Positions 10,165 to 19,266 of a stretch of 64,000 nucleotides of DNA are shown here, one piece after another (position 1 is the stretch's first letter; every line of letters starts with the position of its first letter). The stretch is taken from NCBI GenBank assembly GCA_902516285.1, contig CABXXT010000002.1, positions 62,001-126,000 on the forward strand. The letters are read 5' to 3'. The DNA comes from an uncultured SAR86 cluster bacterium. Its GTDB lineage: Bacteria > Pseudomonadota > Gammaproteobacteria > Magnimaribacterales > D2472. The translations under genes and the position numbers were made by a program. Under the pieces are notes generated by a model. That model was not told the DNA's origin and ran no database searches. It saw nothing but the letters and a program-made list of their open reading frames with translations.

Positions 10165-10668
10165 CTAAGTAACTCTTTCAAATGGAATGTATTTCATTTC
10201 CTCAGGAAGAAGAACTTTAATGCCATGCATTTCTCTGAGATCCGAAATTTTCATTGAAAGATATTCTTCGGGCATTTTAAATGGCCATTTTTTCTTCATC
10301 TTAAAGGTCCTAAACATGACCTTTCTCTTAATCCCACTAAGTTTCCATAGAATTTTAATGAATCCAAAATATCCAATTTCATTTACTAAGTCTTTATAAA
10401 GTTGTTTAATCTGAGGAAGTTTTTGATAACCTAATAAATATTTCAATTCCCACTTGCTTCCCCATAATACCCAAGTATCAAGGATAGACTCTTGTTCGAT
10501 AGAGATGTTGAGTCCAAAAATTACATGTGTACAATCATGATCTCTAAGAAGAGTCCCTGAGTCCGTGCTATCTTTTAAAATTTCTGTAGATTCTGGGAAG
10601 GCTTTGTAATAACAGTTTAATCCTTCTTGTAAGGTCAGGCTGCAGTTTTGATCTTGATATTCCAACAT
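10165..10668 (-). CDS. Coq4-like protein (probable ubiquinone biosynthesis)
   Basis: The 167-residue protein contains H44-D45-x-x-H48 followed after eleven residues by E60 (HDCTHVIFGLNISIEQE). This is exactly the HDxxH-(x)11-E metal-binding motif of Coq4 proteins. Coq4 is needed for ubiquinone biosynthesis in mitochondria and some bacteria and has been linked to oxidative decarboxylation of the ring. The protein is shorter than yeast Coq4 but covers the core helical domain. It sits between engB and a hydrolase on the same strand. The window also holds ubiE, ubiJ, ubiB, a UbiK-like gene and one UbiH-type hydroxylase. The motif match is clear; the function is inferred. Confidence 0.65.
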   Translation of the reverse strand: MLEYQDQNCSLTLQEGLNCYYKAFPESTEILKDSTDSGTLLRDHDCTHVIFGLNISIEQESILDTWVLWGSKWELKYLLGYQKLPQIKQLYKDLVNEIGYFGFIKILWKLSGIKRKVMFRTFKMKKKWPFKMPEEYLSMKISDLREMHGIKVLLPEEMKYIPFERVT

Positions 10669-10670
10669 TA

Positions 10671-11252
10671 TTATTTAATAAAGTTTAGTATTTCTCTGGA
10701 AAGCTTGTCAAAACCAATAATATCTTTTGAAGAAACGGCGATAGGATCTGATTCGGGCATTTGAGTTTTTATATAGGAAATAGCTTTTGCAATATTATTA
10801 TTTGAAAATTTATCACTTTTTGTTAGCACTGGTAAAAAAGGAACGTTGAAATTTCTACAAAGATATACCATATCTAAATCAATCTCTTTTAATGGATGTC
10901 TAATATCCATAAATATTATCACAGCAGCCAAAGCCTTCCTTTTTTGAAAATATTCTCCTAAAAGTGGACCCCAATCTTTTTTCTTTGACTTACTTGATTT
11001 TGCAAACCCGTAACCTGGAAGATCAAGCAGCATTAAGTTGTCATTTACTTTAAAAAAATTTATTTCTGTTGTTCGACCGGGTGTTTTACTTATCCTTGCA
11101 AGTTTAGGATTTTCAGCAAGTGCATTTAAAGCACTTGATTTACCAGCATTCGATCTTCCCGCAAGGAGAACCTCATAACCAATATCCTCAGGAAGCTTAG
11201 AATAATTAGTTATCCCAAATAAAAATTCTGTTTTTTTGAAAATATTTTTCAT
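10671..11252 (-). CDS. engB: Ribosome biogenesis GTPase EngB (YihA/YsxC)
   Basis: This 193-residue GTPase has the G1 motif AGRSNAGKSS at about residue 31, a short G2 region around PGRTTEINFF, G3 in LLDLPGYGFAKSSKSKK, G4 TKSD and a late G5 SSK. The sequence after G3 (GYGFA) is characteristic of EngB rather than Era or Der. It assists maturation of the 50S subunit. It is divergent from the cytochrome c4 gene with a 120-base promoter region between them. Confidence 0.96.
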   Translation of the reverse strand: MKNIFKKTEFLFGITNYSKLPEDIGYEVLLAGRSNAGKSSALNALAENPKLARISKTPGRTTEINFFKVNDNLMLLDLPGYGFAKSSKSKKKDWGPLLGEYFQKRKALAAVIIFMDIRHPLKEIDLDMVYLCRNFNVPFLPVLTKSDKFSNNNIAKAISYIKTQMPESDPIAVSSKDIIGFDKLSREILNFIK

Positions 11253-11372
11253 TTTTACTACTTAATAGATGGATAAGTTTATAATAATAGTGCCTAATCA
11301 CTAAATAATTTTTATACAACTTATATCAGCATTTATATATAATACAGGCCATTAGACACACTTATTTTACCA

Positions 11373-12038
11373 ATGAAGTTTTTTTTAATATTATTTATAT
11401 CTTTTAGCTTTATAAATTTTAGTATTGCTGCTGAAATTGGCTCAAAAGAAATGAAAATGCCTAAAACCTTCATTTCTGGTGATCCCGAAAAAGGTTCCCA
11501 GCTTGTTGATTCTTGTGCTGCTTGTCACGGTCAAAGTGGAGTAAGCATAAGCAGTGAATGGCCAAAATTAGCTGGCCAGAATCAAAGGTATTTATACGAA
11601 CAACTTAAATATTTCAGAGATGGCGAAAGAATGAATGCTTTAATGATGTCTGTTACACCATATTTACAATCTCTAAAGGATGAAGATTTACTGGATATTG
11701 CTGCATTTTACGCACAATATCCAATTTCTATTGGACAGGCAAAAAATGACGAAGAACTGCTTGCACTTGGAACCCAATTATATAGATTTGGAAATATGAA
11801 GAAGCAAATACCAGCGTGTACTGCCTGCCACTCTGTATATGGTCAAGGAAATAGTCTTGCTGGATATCCATCTGTCGCTGGTCAACAAATTGGATACTTA
11901 ACATCATCACTAAAAGCATATAGATCAAAAGAAAGAAATGCCGGAGAGTCATCTTTAATAATGCAATCTATTTCTGAGAATCTAACTGATTATGAAATTG
12001 ATGCTTTAGCAAACTATATGCATGGATTATACAAATGA
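11373..12038 (+). CDS. Diheme cytochrome c4
   Basis: The 221-residue protein has a signal peptide (cleavage near residue 20) and two c-type haem sites, CAACH (48-52) and CTACH (149-153), in two similar halves. Each half ends with a methionine-containing segment (NALMMSVTPY and SLIMQSISENL) that can supply the axial ligand. This is the architecture of cytochrome c4, a periplasmic electron carrier that donates to terminal oxidases. Its stop overlaps the dsbA start by four bases and a copper protein follows dsbA, so the three may form one periplasmic redox operon. Confidence 0.94.
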   Translation: MKFFLILFISFSFINFSIAAEIGSKEMKMPKTFISGDPEKGSQLVDSCAACHGQSGVSISSEWPKLAGQNQRYLYEQLKYFRDGERMNALMMSVTPYLQSLKDEDLLDIAAFYAQYPISIGQAKNDEELLALGTQLYRFGNMKKQIPACTACHSVYGQGNSLAGYPSVAGQQIGYLTSSLKAYRSKERNAGESSLIMQSISENLTDYEIDALANYMHGLYK

Positions 12039-12658
12039 AATACTCTCTAAAACGAACTCTTGTAATATTATTGTTGACTACAATTGCAATAAATACATAT
12101 GCTGATTATAGGTTGGGGGTTGATTATAAAATCGTAGATAATCCATTGCCTGTTAAAAAAGACGGCACAGTAGAAGTTATAGAATCTTTTTGGTATGGAT
12201 GTGGAGCATGTTACTCATTTGAACCCGCCATCAATTCATGGGCTGCGAAACAGAATAAAGATGTTAAATTAATTAAACTGCCAATAACATGGGGAGGCAT
12301 ACACCAACTACATGCTTCACTCTATTATACAATTGAAGCTTTAAAACTAGATAAATCAACTCATGCTGCCGTATTTGTTAGCATTCATAAAGAAGGAAAT
12401 TTTTTATCTAGCCCAGCATCAATTCAGAATTTTCTCGAGAAATTTGGGGTTGCTCCAGAAGTATCAATGCAGTATTTAAATTCATTTGCTGTTAAACAAA
12501 GAGTTAATCGAGGTGTGAAATATGCCAAGCAACTAAAATTATCTTCAGTCCCAATGGTAATTGTTGATGGTAAATACATCATAGAGTCTAAAGGCTCCTT
12601 CAAAGAGATGTTAAAAGTAGTTGACCATGTTATTGAAATCCAAAAACCAAACACATAG
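12035..12658 (+). CDS. dsbA: Thiol:disulfide interchange protein DsbA
   Basis: This 207-residue secreted thioredoxin-fold protein has a signal peptide ending near residue 23 and an active site ESFWYGCGACYSFEP (C56, C59). The cis-proline loop SSVPMVIVDGKY follows near residue 173. Length and the helical insertion match DsbA, which oxidises cysteines of periplasmic proteins and is recharged by DsbB. The dipeptide between the cysteines is Gly-Ala instead of the usual Pro-His, which should alter its redox potential. Translation is coupled to cytochrome c4 by a four-base overlap. Confidence 0.92.
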   Translation: MKYSLKRTLVILLLTTIAINTYADYRLGVDYKIVDNPLPVKKDGTVEVIESFWYGCGACYSFEPAINSWAAKQNKDVKLIKLPITWGGIHQLHASLYYTIEALKLDKSTHAAVFVSIHKEGNFLSSPASIQNFLEKFGVAPEVSMQYLNSFAVKQRVNRGVKYAKQLKLSSVPMVIVDGKYIIESKGSFKEMLKVVDHVIEIQKPNT

Positions 12659-12664
12659 TAGCTT

Positions 12665-13264
12665 ATGAAAAATAAATATTTTTTAATCATTCTCCCTTTA
12701 GTATTAATGTTCAGTTTTAATGGAAAAAAATATGATGAAGCTGTTAAAGAAAGATTGTCGGTGCTTGTTAGGGTTTGCCTAGAGGGAGAGGATTGTGGTG
12801 TCAGCTCCCAGTCATCTGATATGACATCAAGCATGAGCATAGTCGCGACTAATGAAACAAAAAAAGTGGAACTTTCGAAAGGGTCAGAGCATGTTGTTAA
12901 AATGCTTAATTCAGGGGATGGTGGCCAAATGATATTTGAACCAGCAGTTTTAAAAGTTTCAAAAGGCGATACTATTCACTTTAAAGCAACAGATATGTCT
13001 CATAACTCTGCATCTATTGATGGGATGCTTCCTGATGGAGCAGTAGCTTGGGCAGGTGCAATGAATGCTGATATATCTGTAACATTGGATACCGAAGGAA
13101 TATATGTATATCAATGTGATCCACATGCAATGATGGCAATGATAGGCGTAATTCAGGTAGGAGAAGCAACAAATATGGATGCCATCAAACAGGCATCAAA
13201 TAGTTATAAGTCATCTTTTATAATGAATACAAATAGGATTGATGATTATTTGAATCAACTTTGA
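12665..13264 (+). CDS. Pseudoazurin-like blue copper protein
   Basis: The 199-residue protein has an N-terminal signal-like segment, a short cysteine-containing stretch (RVCLEGEDCG, residues 36-45), a serine/threonine-rich linker, and a cupredoxin domain at about 75-167. The type 1 copper ligands are all present: H113 in MSHNSAS, then C151, H154 and M159 in QCDPHAMMAM, with the spacing of pseudoazurin. It would shuttle electrons in the periplasm, perhaps with the adjacent cytochrome c4. The N-terminal cysteine segment resembles the region before the haem in some c5-type cytochromes, but no CxxCH is present. Its 3' end overlaps the convergent small gene by ten bases. Confidence 0.85.
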   Translation: MKNKYFLIILPLVLMFSFNGKKYDEAVKERLSVLVRVCLEGEDCGVSSQSSDMTSSMSIVATNETKKVELSKGSEHVVKMLNSGDGGQMIFEPAVLKVSKGDTIHFKATDMSHNSASIDGMLPDGAVAWAGAMNADISVTLDTEGIYVYQCDPHAMMAMIGVIQVGEATNMDAIKQASNSYKSSFIMNTNRIDDYLNQL

Positions 13265-13491
13265 TCATTTTCAATTTTTGAAAGTCTATTTTCTAAATCT
13301 TTAATAATCCTTTCTAAATTTTCATATTTAGATTTTTTAATGTAACCACCCTTTTCAATAAGATCATTTATATGAGGCTGAATTTTTTTATCTAGATTTG
13401 TAAAAACTTCACTCGGCATTATCTTTGCAAGACTCTTCAATTCTTTTTCAATAATATTTTTAATTATCTTTGATAAATCTTTATCATCCAT
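13255..13491 (-). CDS. ubiK: UbiK-like accessory factor (BMFP family)
   Basis: The 78-residue protein has an amphipathic N-terminal helix (LAKIMPSEVFTNLDKKI) and a coiled-coil C-terminus (YENLERIIKDLENRLSKIE). This is the plan of the YqiC/UbiK family, whose members bind membranes and assist the ubiquinone biosynthesis complex together with UbiJ. The match is by length and pattern rather than by a diagnostic motif. Its start overlaps the end of the HAD hydrolase gene by eight bases. Confidence 0.65.
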   Translation of the reverse strand: MDDKDLSKIIKNIIEKELKSLAKIMPSEVFTNLDKKIQPHINDLIEKGGYIKKSKYENLERIIKDLENRLSKIENDQS

Positions 13492-14185
13492 AGTATTTCT
13501 CTATTATTTCAGGAAGCATTTTCCATGAACTGAATTCATCTGGTTTCTTAGAATCCTGTTCCCATTCGCTATTGTTATTATTAAACCATAAAGTGTTAAT
13601 TCCAAGATTACTTGCCCCAATAATATCATTGATTTGATGGTCTCCAATGTGAAGCATTTCATCAAATTTTACTCCCTCTAACTTTTCTAATGCTTTATCA
13701 AAGTGACTTCGATTTGGCTTGTTATCTTTTGCCTCAAGCGAACTAATTGAAAATTTGAAGTATCTACCAATTTTAAATTTATAAATGTCTGCATTCCCAT
13801 TAGTAAGCACCCCTAATTCATATTTTTTTGAAAGAATTTTTAGTGAAGCTTCAACACCGTCATAAAGTTTTATTAGATGTCTTTTATCAATAAATATTTC
13901 AAATGCATCATTTACAATTTTATTTCTTAAACTAGTTGGTCTTATATGCTTTAATTTTTCTTTAAAGATTTCCTTTCTGAGCTTACCAATATCCCATTCA
14001 ATGCTCTCATCTTTTTTTATTAGTTCTTTTCTGAGGTCTAGGAAGTCATTTAGATCTCCCCATTTAATTTCTCCAACTCTATCTTCTATCCACTTCCTTG
14101 TTTCTATTTCCGCATTAATGATGGTAGGACGGTTATCCCAAAGAGTATCATCCAAATCAAAAGTAATCATTTTTATTTTATTCAT
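13484..14185 (-). CDS. yigB: HAD-family phosphatase, YigB-like
   Basis: The 233-residue protein is a haloacid dehalogenase-type phosphatase. Motif I is [10 protein letters not shown] at the N-terminus, motif II is LTNGN, and motif IV is [13 protein letters not shown]. In E. coli the dapF-yigA-xerC-yigB order ends with such a phosphatase (a flavin mononucleotide/phosphosugar phosphatase). The same order here supports the YigB assignment. The start overlaps xerC by four bases. Exact substrate unknown. Confidence 0.85.
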   Translation of the reverse strand: MNKIKMITFDLDDTLWDNRPTIINAEIETRKWIEDRVGEIKWGDLNDFLDLRKELIKKDESIEWDIGKLRKEIFKEKLKHIRPTSLRNKIVNDAFEIFIDKRHLIKLYDGVEASLKILSKKYELGVLTNGNADIYKFKIGRYFKFSISSLEAKDNKPNRSHFDKALEKLEGVKFDEMLHIGDHQINDIIGASNLGINTLWFNNNNSEWEQDSKKPDEFSSWKMLPEIIEKYYG

Positions 14186-15078
14186 TTTTTTGCTCTTGGA
14201 TGAGATTGATCATATATCTTTACTAAGTGCTGATAATCAAGCTTAGTATAAATTTGAGTTGTTGAAAGAGAACTATGTCCAAGCAATTCTTGAATTGTTC
14301 TTAAGTCACCACTTGATTCAAGCATATGAGTTGCAAAGCTATGCCTAAGCATATGAGGATGTATTGGTGCTAAACCTTGTTTCAAAGCCATTTTTCTTAA
14401 ACGTAATTGAACACTTCTTATGCTTATTCGTTTTCCTCTAGAGTTTAAGAATAAAGCATTAGTACTGTTAATAATTTTGTTTCTTTCAATCAGCCATTCA
14501 TTTATCGCACTTTTTGCATACTTGCCGACTGGAACAAGCCTAGTTTTTGACCCTTTACCAAGGATTCTTAAAAAACTCATATCTTCTTCAAAGTCATTCA
14601 AGTCTATACTGACTGTCTCAGAAACTCTTAAACCTGAGGAATAAATTAGCTCAATAATAGCAAGATCTCTAATTTCAACTACAGATGTAGGCTTGAAGTT
14701 TAAAAGTTGTTCAACATCTTCAGGAGATAAAACCTCTGGTAAATTATTTGGTGTTTTTGGAGCTGTTATTAGTTCAAATGGCGATGAATTTACAACATTA
14801 TTTTTTTTTAAAAATTTAAAAAAGCCTTTCGCAGAGGATATATGTCTTTGTATGCTTCTTGGATTGATATTTTTAGTAAAAAGATCACCAACCCAAGCCG
14901 AACAAATATCATCAGTTATTTCAGAGTATTTGGAAATATTCAACTTTTCAACGAAATCTGAAAATTTTTTGAGATCTCTTAAATATGAATTAGCAGTATT
15001 GTTTGAAAGATTTTTGACTTGTGAAATAAAGTTAATGTATTCGTTAATGTCATTAATGACAAAACCCTTTTTATTCAT
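14182..15078 (-). CDS. xerC: Site-specific tyrosine recombinase XerC
   Basis: This 298-residue protein has the SAM-like N-terminal DNA-binding domain and a catalytic domain. All key residues are visible: Arg in YSSGLRVSE, Lys in LGKGSKTR, His-x-x-Arg in [14 protein letters not shown], His in [10 protein letters not shown] and the nucleophile Tyr in [10 protein letters not shown]. XerC and XerD resolve chromosome dimers at dif. The position between the DUF484 gene and a YigB-like gene identifies it as XerC rather than XerD. Confidence 0.93.
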   Translation of the reverse strand: MNKKGFVINDINEYINFISQVKNLSNNTANSYLRDLKKFSDFVEKLNISKYSEITDDICSAWVGDLFTKNINPRSIQRHISSAKGFFKFLKKNNVVNSSPFELITAPKTPNNLPEVLSPEDVEQLLNFKPTSVVEIRDLAIIELIYSSGLRVSETVSIDLNDFEEDMSFLRILGKGSKTRLVPVGKYAKSAINEWLIERNKIINSTNALFLNSRGKRISIRSVQLRLRKMALKQGLAPIHPHMLRHSFATHMLESSGDLRTIQELLGHSSLSTTQIYTKLDYQHLVKIYDQSHPRAKK

Positions 15079-15081
15079 ATT

Positions 15082-15702
15082 CTAGATTGCAAGTTTTCTT
15101 TCTAAGATATCCCTAATATATTCAATAAAAGTTGTATCTTCATCTCCAAGATATTTTGTTCTATCAAAACTTCCCAATTTTAATAGGCCTATCTCATCTT
15201 TTAGAACTACCGTAGCAACAACTATAGACTCTATTTTTTCATCTTCAAAAAGATATTTAATTTTTTCTTTTGAAAAGGAACCACAATGGATTGAACCTTT
15301 ATGGAAGGATAGTTGCGTATTATTCTCTAGTTCATCTATTTCTTTATTTTTGTAAAAATCTAAAGCACAACTATCAATCTTAAATTCATCTCGAAATGTC
15401 TCGATTACTGTATTAATAATTTTGTCTTTTGTATCTGAGCTTAAAATTTCTAATATAAGCTTTTTTGATTTATTAAATAAATCCTCATTTATTGATGCTG
15501 TCTCCATAAAAGATGATATGAGGTCAATTAAATTATTATGCTCAACTCGGAGTTTTTTAACTTGTCTCTCAAGGATAGAAGATGCGTTGCTTGATGTATC
15601 TTTAAATTTTAATTCACTGACAAGTGATTCTCTTGATTCAAAAAAATCAAGATTATCTAGTAGAAACAATTCAACCTCTTTAGGATCTAACTTTTTATTC
15701 AA
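15082..15702 (-). CDS. DUF484 (YigA-like) GAF-fold protein
   Basis: The 206-residue protein starts with a segment typical of DUF484 (KEVELFLLDNLDFFESRESLVSEL). A coiled coil follows (ASSILERQVKKLRVEHNNLI) and then a GAF-like domain. DUF484 proteins occur between dapF and xerC in many gammaproteobacteria; their biochemical role is not established. The start overlaps the dapF stop by eight bases, and only three bases separate it from xerC. Confidence 0.85.
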   Translation of the reverse strand: MNKKLDPKEVELFLLDNLDFFESRESLVSELKFKDTSSNASSILERQVKKLRVEHNNLIDLISSFMETASINEDLFNKSKKLILEILSSDTKDKIINTVIETFRDEFKIDSCALDFYKNKEIDELENNTQLSFHKGSIHCGSFSKEKIKYLFEDEKIESIVVATVVLKDEIGLLKLGSFDRTKYLGDEDTTFIEYIRDILERKLAI

Positions 15703-16477
15703 CTATATTTCCCTGATATATAAATTTAGAAGGTCCTTGCATTAAAATATATTTATTCATATTCTTAAACTCAAGTGTACCACCATGAGATTTTACCTTT
15801 AGTTTCCTCTTACCCACTAAAAAATTATTTGCTAAACATAACGCAGCAGAACCACACGATAAAGTCTCACCGACACCATTTTCATAAGTCCTTATTTGAA
15901 ATAGGTTACTTTTAGTTATTTCAAATATGGAAAGGTTCATAGATTCTTTTTTAATAATATTTTGAAGATCATCATACAAACCGTTTAAATTAATTCTCTT
16001 GATAGATCCCATATCGATAAGAATATGATTATTACCAATATTTGACAAAAAGAAATCTGAGCCAATTTTTTTTTGTATTTTATCTGATATAACTTTGTTA
16101 TTAAGTCTATTGGGTTTATCTATAATTACAGAAACGTCATCGTTATCTTTGGGCGAGCATAAAATACTCTTAAATTTAGTTTTAAGGTTGATCTGTGAAT
16201 TTGGAAAAAACTTATTCTGCCAAATGTATGAAGCAGCACACCTAATTCCATTGAGACACATCCCCGCCTCTGATCCATCGCAGTTATAGAATGTTACATA
16301 AAAATCATATTCGCCTTTTTTTGGTAATCCAATAATAATTAATTGATCAAAACCAATGCCCTGATTTCTATTAGAAATTTTTTGTATAAAAGTCTTAGTA
16401 ATCTTTAAAGGATTTTCAATGGAGTTAATTAAAACAAAGTCGTTTCCATTTCCATGCCATTTTTCAAAATTAATCAT
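15695..16477 (-). CDS. dapF: Diaminopimelate epimerase
   Basis: The 260-residue enzyme begins INFEKWHGNGNDFVLI and has both catalytic cysteines. The first is in NCDGSEAGMCLNGIRCAA and the second in NGVGETLSCGSAALCLA. It interconverts LL- and meso-diaminopimelate for lysine and peptidoglycan. It is somewhat shorter than the E. coli enzyme (274 residues) but complete at both ends. It overlaps lysA by eight bases, giving a tight lysA-dapF pair. Confidence 0.96.
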   Translation of the reverse strand: MINFEKWHGNGNDFVLINSIENPLKITKTFIQKISNRNQGIGFDQLIIIGLPKKGEYDFYVTFYNCDGSEAGMCLNGIRCAASYIWQNKFFPNSQINLKTKFKSILCSPKDNDDVSVIIDKPNRLNNKVISDKIQKKIGSDFFLSNIGNNHILIDMGSIKRINLNGLYDDLQNIIKKESMNLSIFEITKSNLFQIRTYENGVGETLSCGSAALCLANNFLVGKRKLKVKSHGGTLEFKNMNKYILMQGPSKFIYQGNIVE

Positions 16478-17708
16478 TAATTATGATTTCATTTTTAATA
16501 AGATCACTAAATGATTCTCTTTTCCGAATCTCATAATGGTTACTTCCATTTACTAAAACTTCAGCACATCTCATTCTAGAGTTATAATTTGATGACATAA
16601 CAAATCCATAAGCACCTGCTGTTTTAATTGCTAAAAAATCATTTTCCAAGGCATGAATTTTATGATCTTTTATGATTACGTCAGAAGATTCACAAACAGG
16701 ACCAACTATAGTCCAATTTTTTTCTTTATTTTGTGTTTGACTCACATTCCAGACATCATGTTTTGCTTTGTACAAGGAAGGTCTTAATAAATCATTCATT
16801 GCAGCGTCGACAATTAAGAAATCATCTTTGATATATTCAACTTTAGTTAATAGCACACCAGCATTTCCAGATATACTTCTTCCAGGTTCAAGTATAATTT
16901 TTTCATCCCTATCTTTAAATTCCTCTTCGATTAACGAGATTAAGTTTGCAGCAGATGGAACAATATCATCTATGTATGGAATGCCTAAGCCTCCACCTAA
17001 ATCTAAAAACTCTAATTCAATACCAGTTTTCTTGATTTTGTCTGCTAGATTAATAATTGCTCTGGCAGTTAACCTATAATTTTCAATATCAAGTATTTGA
17101 GAACCAATATGACAAGCAAGACCAATTAAATTTAAGTTACTCGAATTATTTATAAAGTCACATAACTTGAGTACAAAATTTTCAGAAGATATTCCAAATT
17201 TATCACCTTTTCTGCCAGTTGTAATATAGTCATGGCCACCTGAGTCAATTTCTGGATTAAATCTTATTGCAACATTAACTTGCTTCTTAAGTTTAGATGC
17301 TATCCTTTCTATTCTTTGAAGCTCTGATTCTGATTCAATATTAAAAGATAATATTCCATTATTGATTCCTTCAACAATTTCCATTTCAGACTTTCCAACA
17401 CCTGAAAAGATAATTTTGTTAGGGTCTGCACCAACATGAAGAACCCTCATTAGTTCTCCATATGAAACGATATCGAATCCACATTCTTTATCATTTATAA
17501 TTTTGAGTATTGCTAAGTTATTCAACGATTTTACTGAAAAGCAAATGAGGCTATTTTTATTCTTAAAAGATTGTTTATATAAATCAATATTTTGTTCAAG
17601 AGTTTTTCTTGAGTATATGTATGTAGGTGTTCCATACTCATCAGCAATGTCTAGCAGATTAACATCTTCACAAAATAGAGAAGAATTTTTATATGAGAAA
17701 CAATCCAT
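16470..17708 (-). CDS. lysA: Diaminopimelate decarboxylase
   Basis: The 412-residue PLP enzyme has the fold-III barrel motifs: the lysine in ICFSVKSLNNLAILK (about 55-69), a HIGSQ loop, the glycine-rich LDLGGGLGIPY, and CESSDV near the C-terminus, which completes the active site across the dimer. It makes L-lysine from meso-diaminopimelate. It heads the lysA-dapF-DUF484-xerC-HAD-ubiK run. The 140 bases upstream hold a perfect inverted repeat. Confidence 0.96.
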   Translation of the reverse strand: MDCFSYKNSSLFCEDVNLLDIADEYGTPTYIYSRKTLEQNIDLYKQSFKNKNSLICFSVKSLNNLAILKIINDKECGFDIVSYGELMRVLHVGADPNKIIFSGVGKSEMEIVEGINNGILSFNIESESELQRIERIASKLKKQVNVAIRFNPEIDSGGHDYITTGRKGDKFGISSENFVLKLCDFINNSSNLNLIGLACHIGSQILDIENYRLTARAIINLADKIKKTGIELEFLDLGGGLGIPYIDDIVPSAANLISLIEEEFKDRDEKIILEPGRSISGNAGVLLTKVEYIKDDFLIVDAAMNDLLRPSLYKAKHDVWNVSQTQNKEKNWTIVGPVCESSDVIIKDHKIHALENDFLAIKTAGAYGFVMSSNYNSRMRCAEVLVNGSNHYEIRKRESFSDLIKNEIIIND

Positions 17709-17809
17709 TTTAGATTTTTTAAAAAATTAAAGGTCCCTTCACCCCACAACCAATTAAGAAAATGAGTAAAAAAAGGCTTAAAAATATATTTACGTAATTC
17801 ACAGGGCAT

Positions 17810-17833
17810 ATTATGGGCAATAACACCCATAAT
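17810..17833. repeat. Perfect inverted repeat between ahcY and lysA
   Basis: ATTATGGG and CCCATAAT form an 8-bp perfect stem around an 8-base loop (CAATAACA), 15 bases past the ahcY stop on the minus strand. In the minus-strand direction it is not followed by a T-run, so it is not a classical intrinsic terminator. It could protect or end the metK-ahcY transcript, or act as an operator for lysA, whose start is about 100 bases further on. Confidence 0.5.
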
Positions 17834-17848
17834 TTGAACTTTTAAAGA

Positions 17849-19243
17849 TTAATATTTGTAACTTTCTTCTTTAAATGGACCCTCTTGAGGAACATTTATG
17901 TAGTCTGCTTGATCTTTGGTAAGCTTTGTTACCATTCCGCCAAAGCCAGCAACCATTAGACTCGCAACTTCTTCATCAAGTTTTTTTGGAAGAACTTCTA
18001 CAGTTATCATTTCAGATCTTTTGTCCGCATCATTTATATTTGCAAACCCTTGCTTGAATAAATGAATTTGTGCAAGCACCTGATTTGCAAATGATCCATC
18101 CATAATTCTACTTGGATGACCTGTGGCATTTCCTAGATTTACCAATCTGCCTTCGGCTAGAAGAATTATATAATCTTTGCTGGACAGGTCTGGAGTTCCA
18201 TCAGGGGAGGTATCTCTGAATACTCTGTGGACCTGAGGTTTGATCTCATCCCAGTAGAAATTTTCACGCATGAATGCTGTATCAATTTCATTATCAAAAT
18301 GACCAATGTTACATACAACAGCTGTATTTTTGACGGTACTTAACATTGCAGAATCACAGACATTTACATTACCAGTTGTTGTAACTATTAGATCAGTATC
18401 ACCCATCACAGCCATATTAATATCATCAGGATTTCTAGTTACTATTCCATCTTTATAACATGATACAACTGAAAAACCATCCATGCAGGCTTGCATAGCG
18501 CAAATTGGATCTGACTCAACAACACTCACAATCATACCTTCTTGTGCAAGACTTGCTGCCGAACCTTTGCCAACGTCACCGTAACCGATTACAAGACCCT
18601 TTTTACCAGATAACAACATATCGGTGCCTCTTTTAAGTGCATCATTGAGACTATGCCTACAACCATACTTATTATCATTTTTAGCTTTCGTTACTGAATC
18701 ATTTACATTGATTGCTGGTATCTTTAATTCTCCTTTTTCAAGCATTTCTTTAAGCCTATGAACACCAGTTGTTGTTTCTTCAGATACACCATGAATTGTT
18801 TCTAGCATATCTGGAAATTTTTCATGGACCATAGACGTAAGATCGCTTCCATCATCAAGGATCATATTCGCATCCCATGGTGCGCCATCTTTACATATAG
18901 TTTGTTCAATACACCACTCATACTCTTCATCTGTTTCACCTTTCCAAGCAAATGTTGGAATGCCTTTAGCTGCCATTGCAGCAGCAGCATGATCTTGAGT
19001 TGAGAAAATATTACATGAAGACCATCTTAACTCTGCCCCAAGATCTACCAAAGTTTCCATTAAAACAGCAGTTTGAATTGTCATATGAATACAACCCATG
19101 ATTTTAGCACCAGCTAAAGGTTGCTCAGATCTATATTTTTCTCTTAATGCCATAAGTGCAGGCATTTCATTCTCAGCAAGAGAAATTTCTCTTCTACCAA
19201 ACTCTGCTAAATTAATATCAGCTACTTTATAGTCGTTTTCCAT
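17849..19243 (-). CDS. ahcY: Adenosylhomocysteinase
   Basis: The 464-residue enzyme shows the S-adenosylhomocysteine hydrolase signatures [20 protein letters not shown] and [20 protein letters not shown]. The NAD-binding Rossmann motif is [15 protein letters not shown] and the C-terminus is [10 protein letters not shown]. It splits adenosylhomocysteine into adenosine and homocysteine, clearing the product of methyltransferases. It follows metK by 23 bases on the same strand, so the methyl cycle is encoded as one unit. Confidence 0.97.
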   Translation of the reverse strand: MENDYKVADINLAEFGRREISLAENEMPALMALREKYRSEQPLAGAKIMGCIHMTIQTAVLMETLVDLGAELRWSSCNIFSTQDHAAAAMAAKGIPTFAWKGETDEEYEWCIEQTICKDGAPWDANMILDDGSDLTSMVHEKFPDMLETIHGVSEETTTGVHRLKEMLEKGELKIPAINVNDSVTKAKNDNKYGCRHSLNDALKRGTDMLLSGKKGLVIGYGDVGKGSAASLAQEGMIVSVVESDPICAMQACMDGFSVVSCYKDGIVTRNPDDINMAVMGDTDLIVTTTGNVNVCDSAMLSTVKNTAVVCNIGHFDNEIDTAFMRENFYWDEIKPQVHRVFRDTSPDGTPDLSSKDYIILLAEGRLVNLGNATGHPSRIMDGSFANQVLAQIHLFKQGFANINDADKRSEMITVEVLPKKLDEEVASLMVAGFGGMVTKLTKDQADYINVPQEGPFKEESYKY

Positions 19244-19266
19244 ATTATTTCCTTATTGTTAAATTT

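Noticed and set aside
12424-12840. 138-residue minus-strand ORF
   Set aside because: It lies across the end of dsbA and the start of the copper protein, both well supported, and has no recognisable features.
14693-15085. 130-residue plus-strand ORF opposite xerC
   Set aside because: It is a shadow of xerC, which has all catalytic residues in its own frame.
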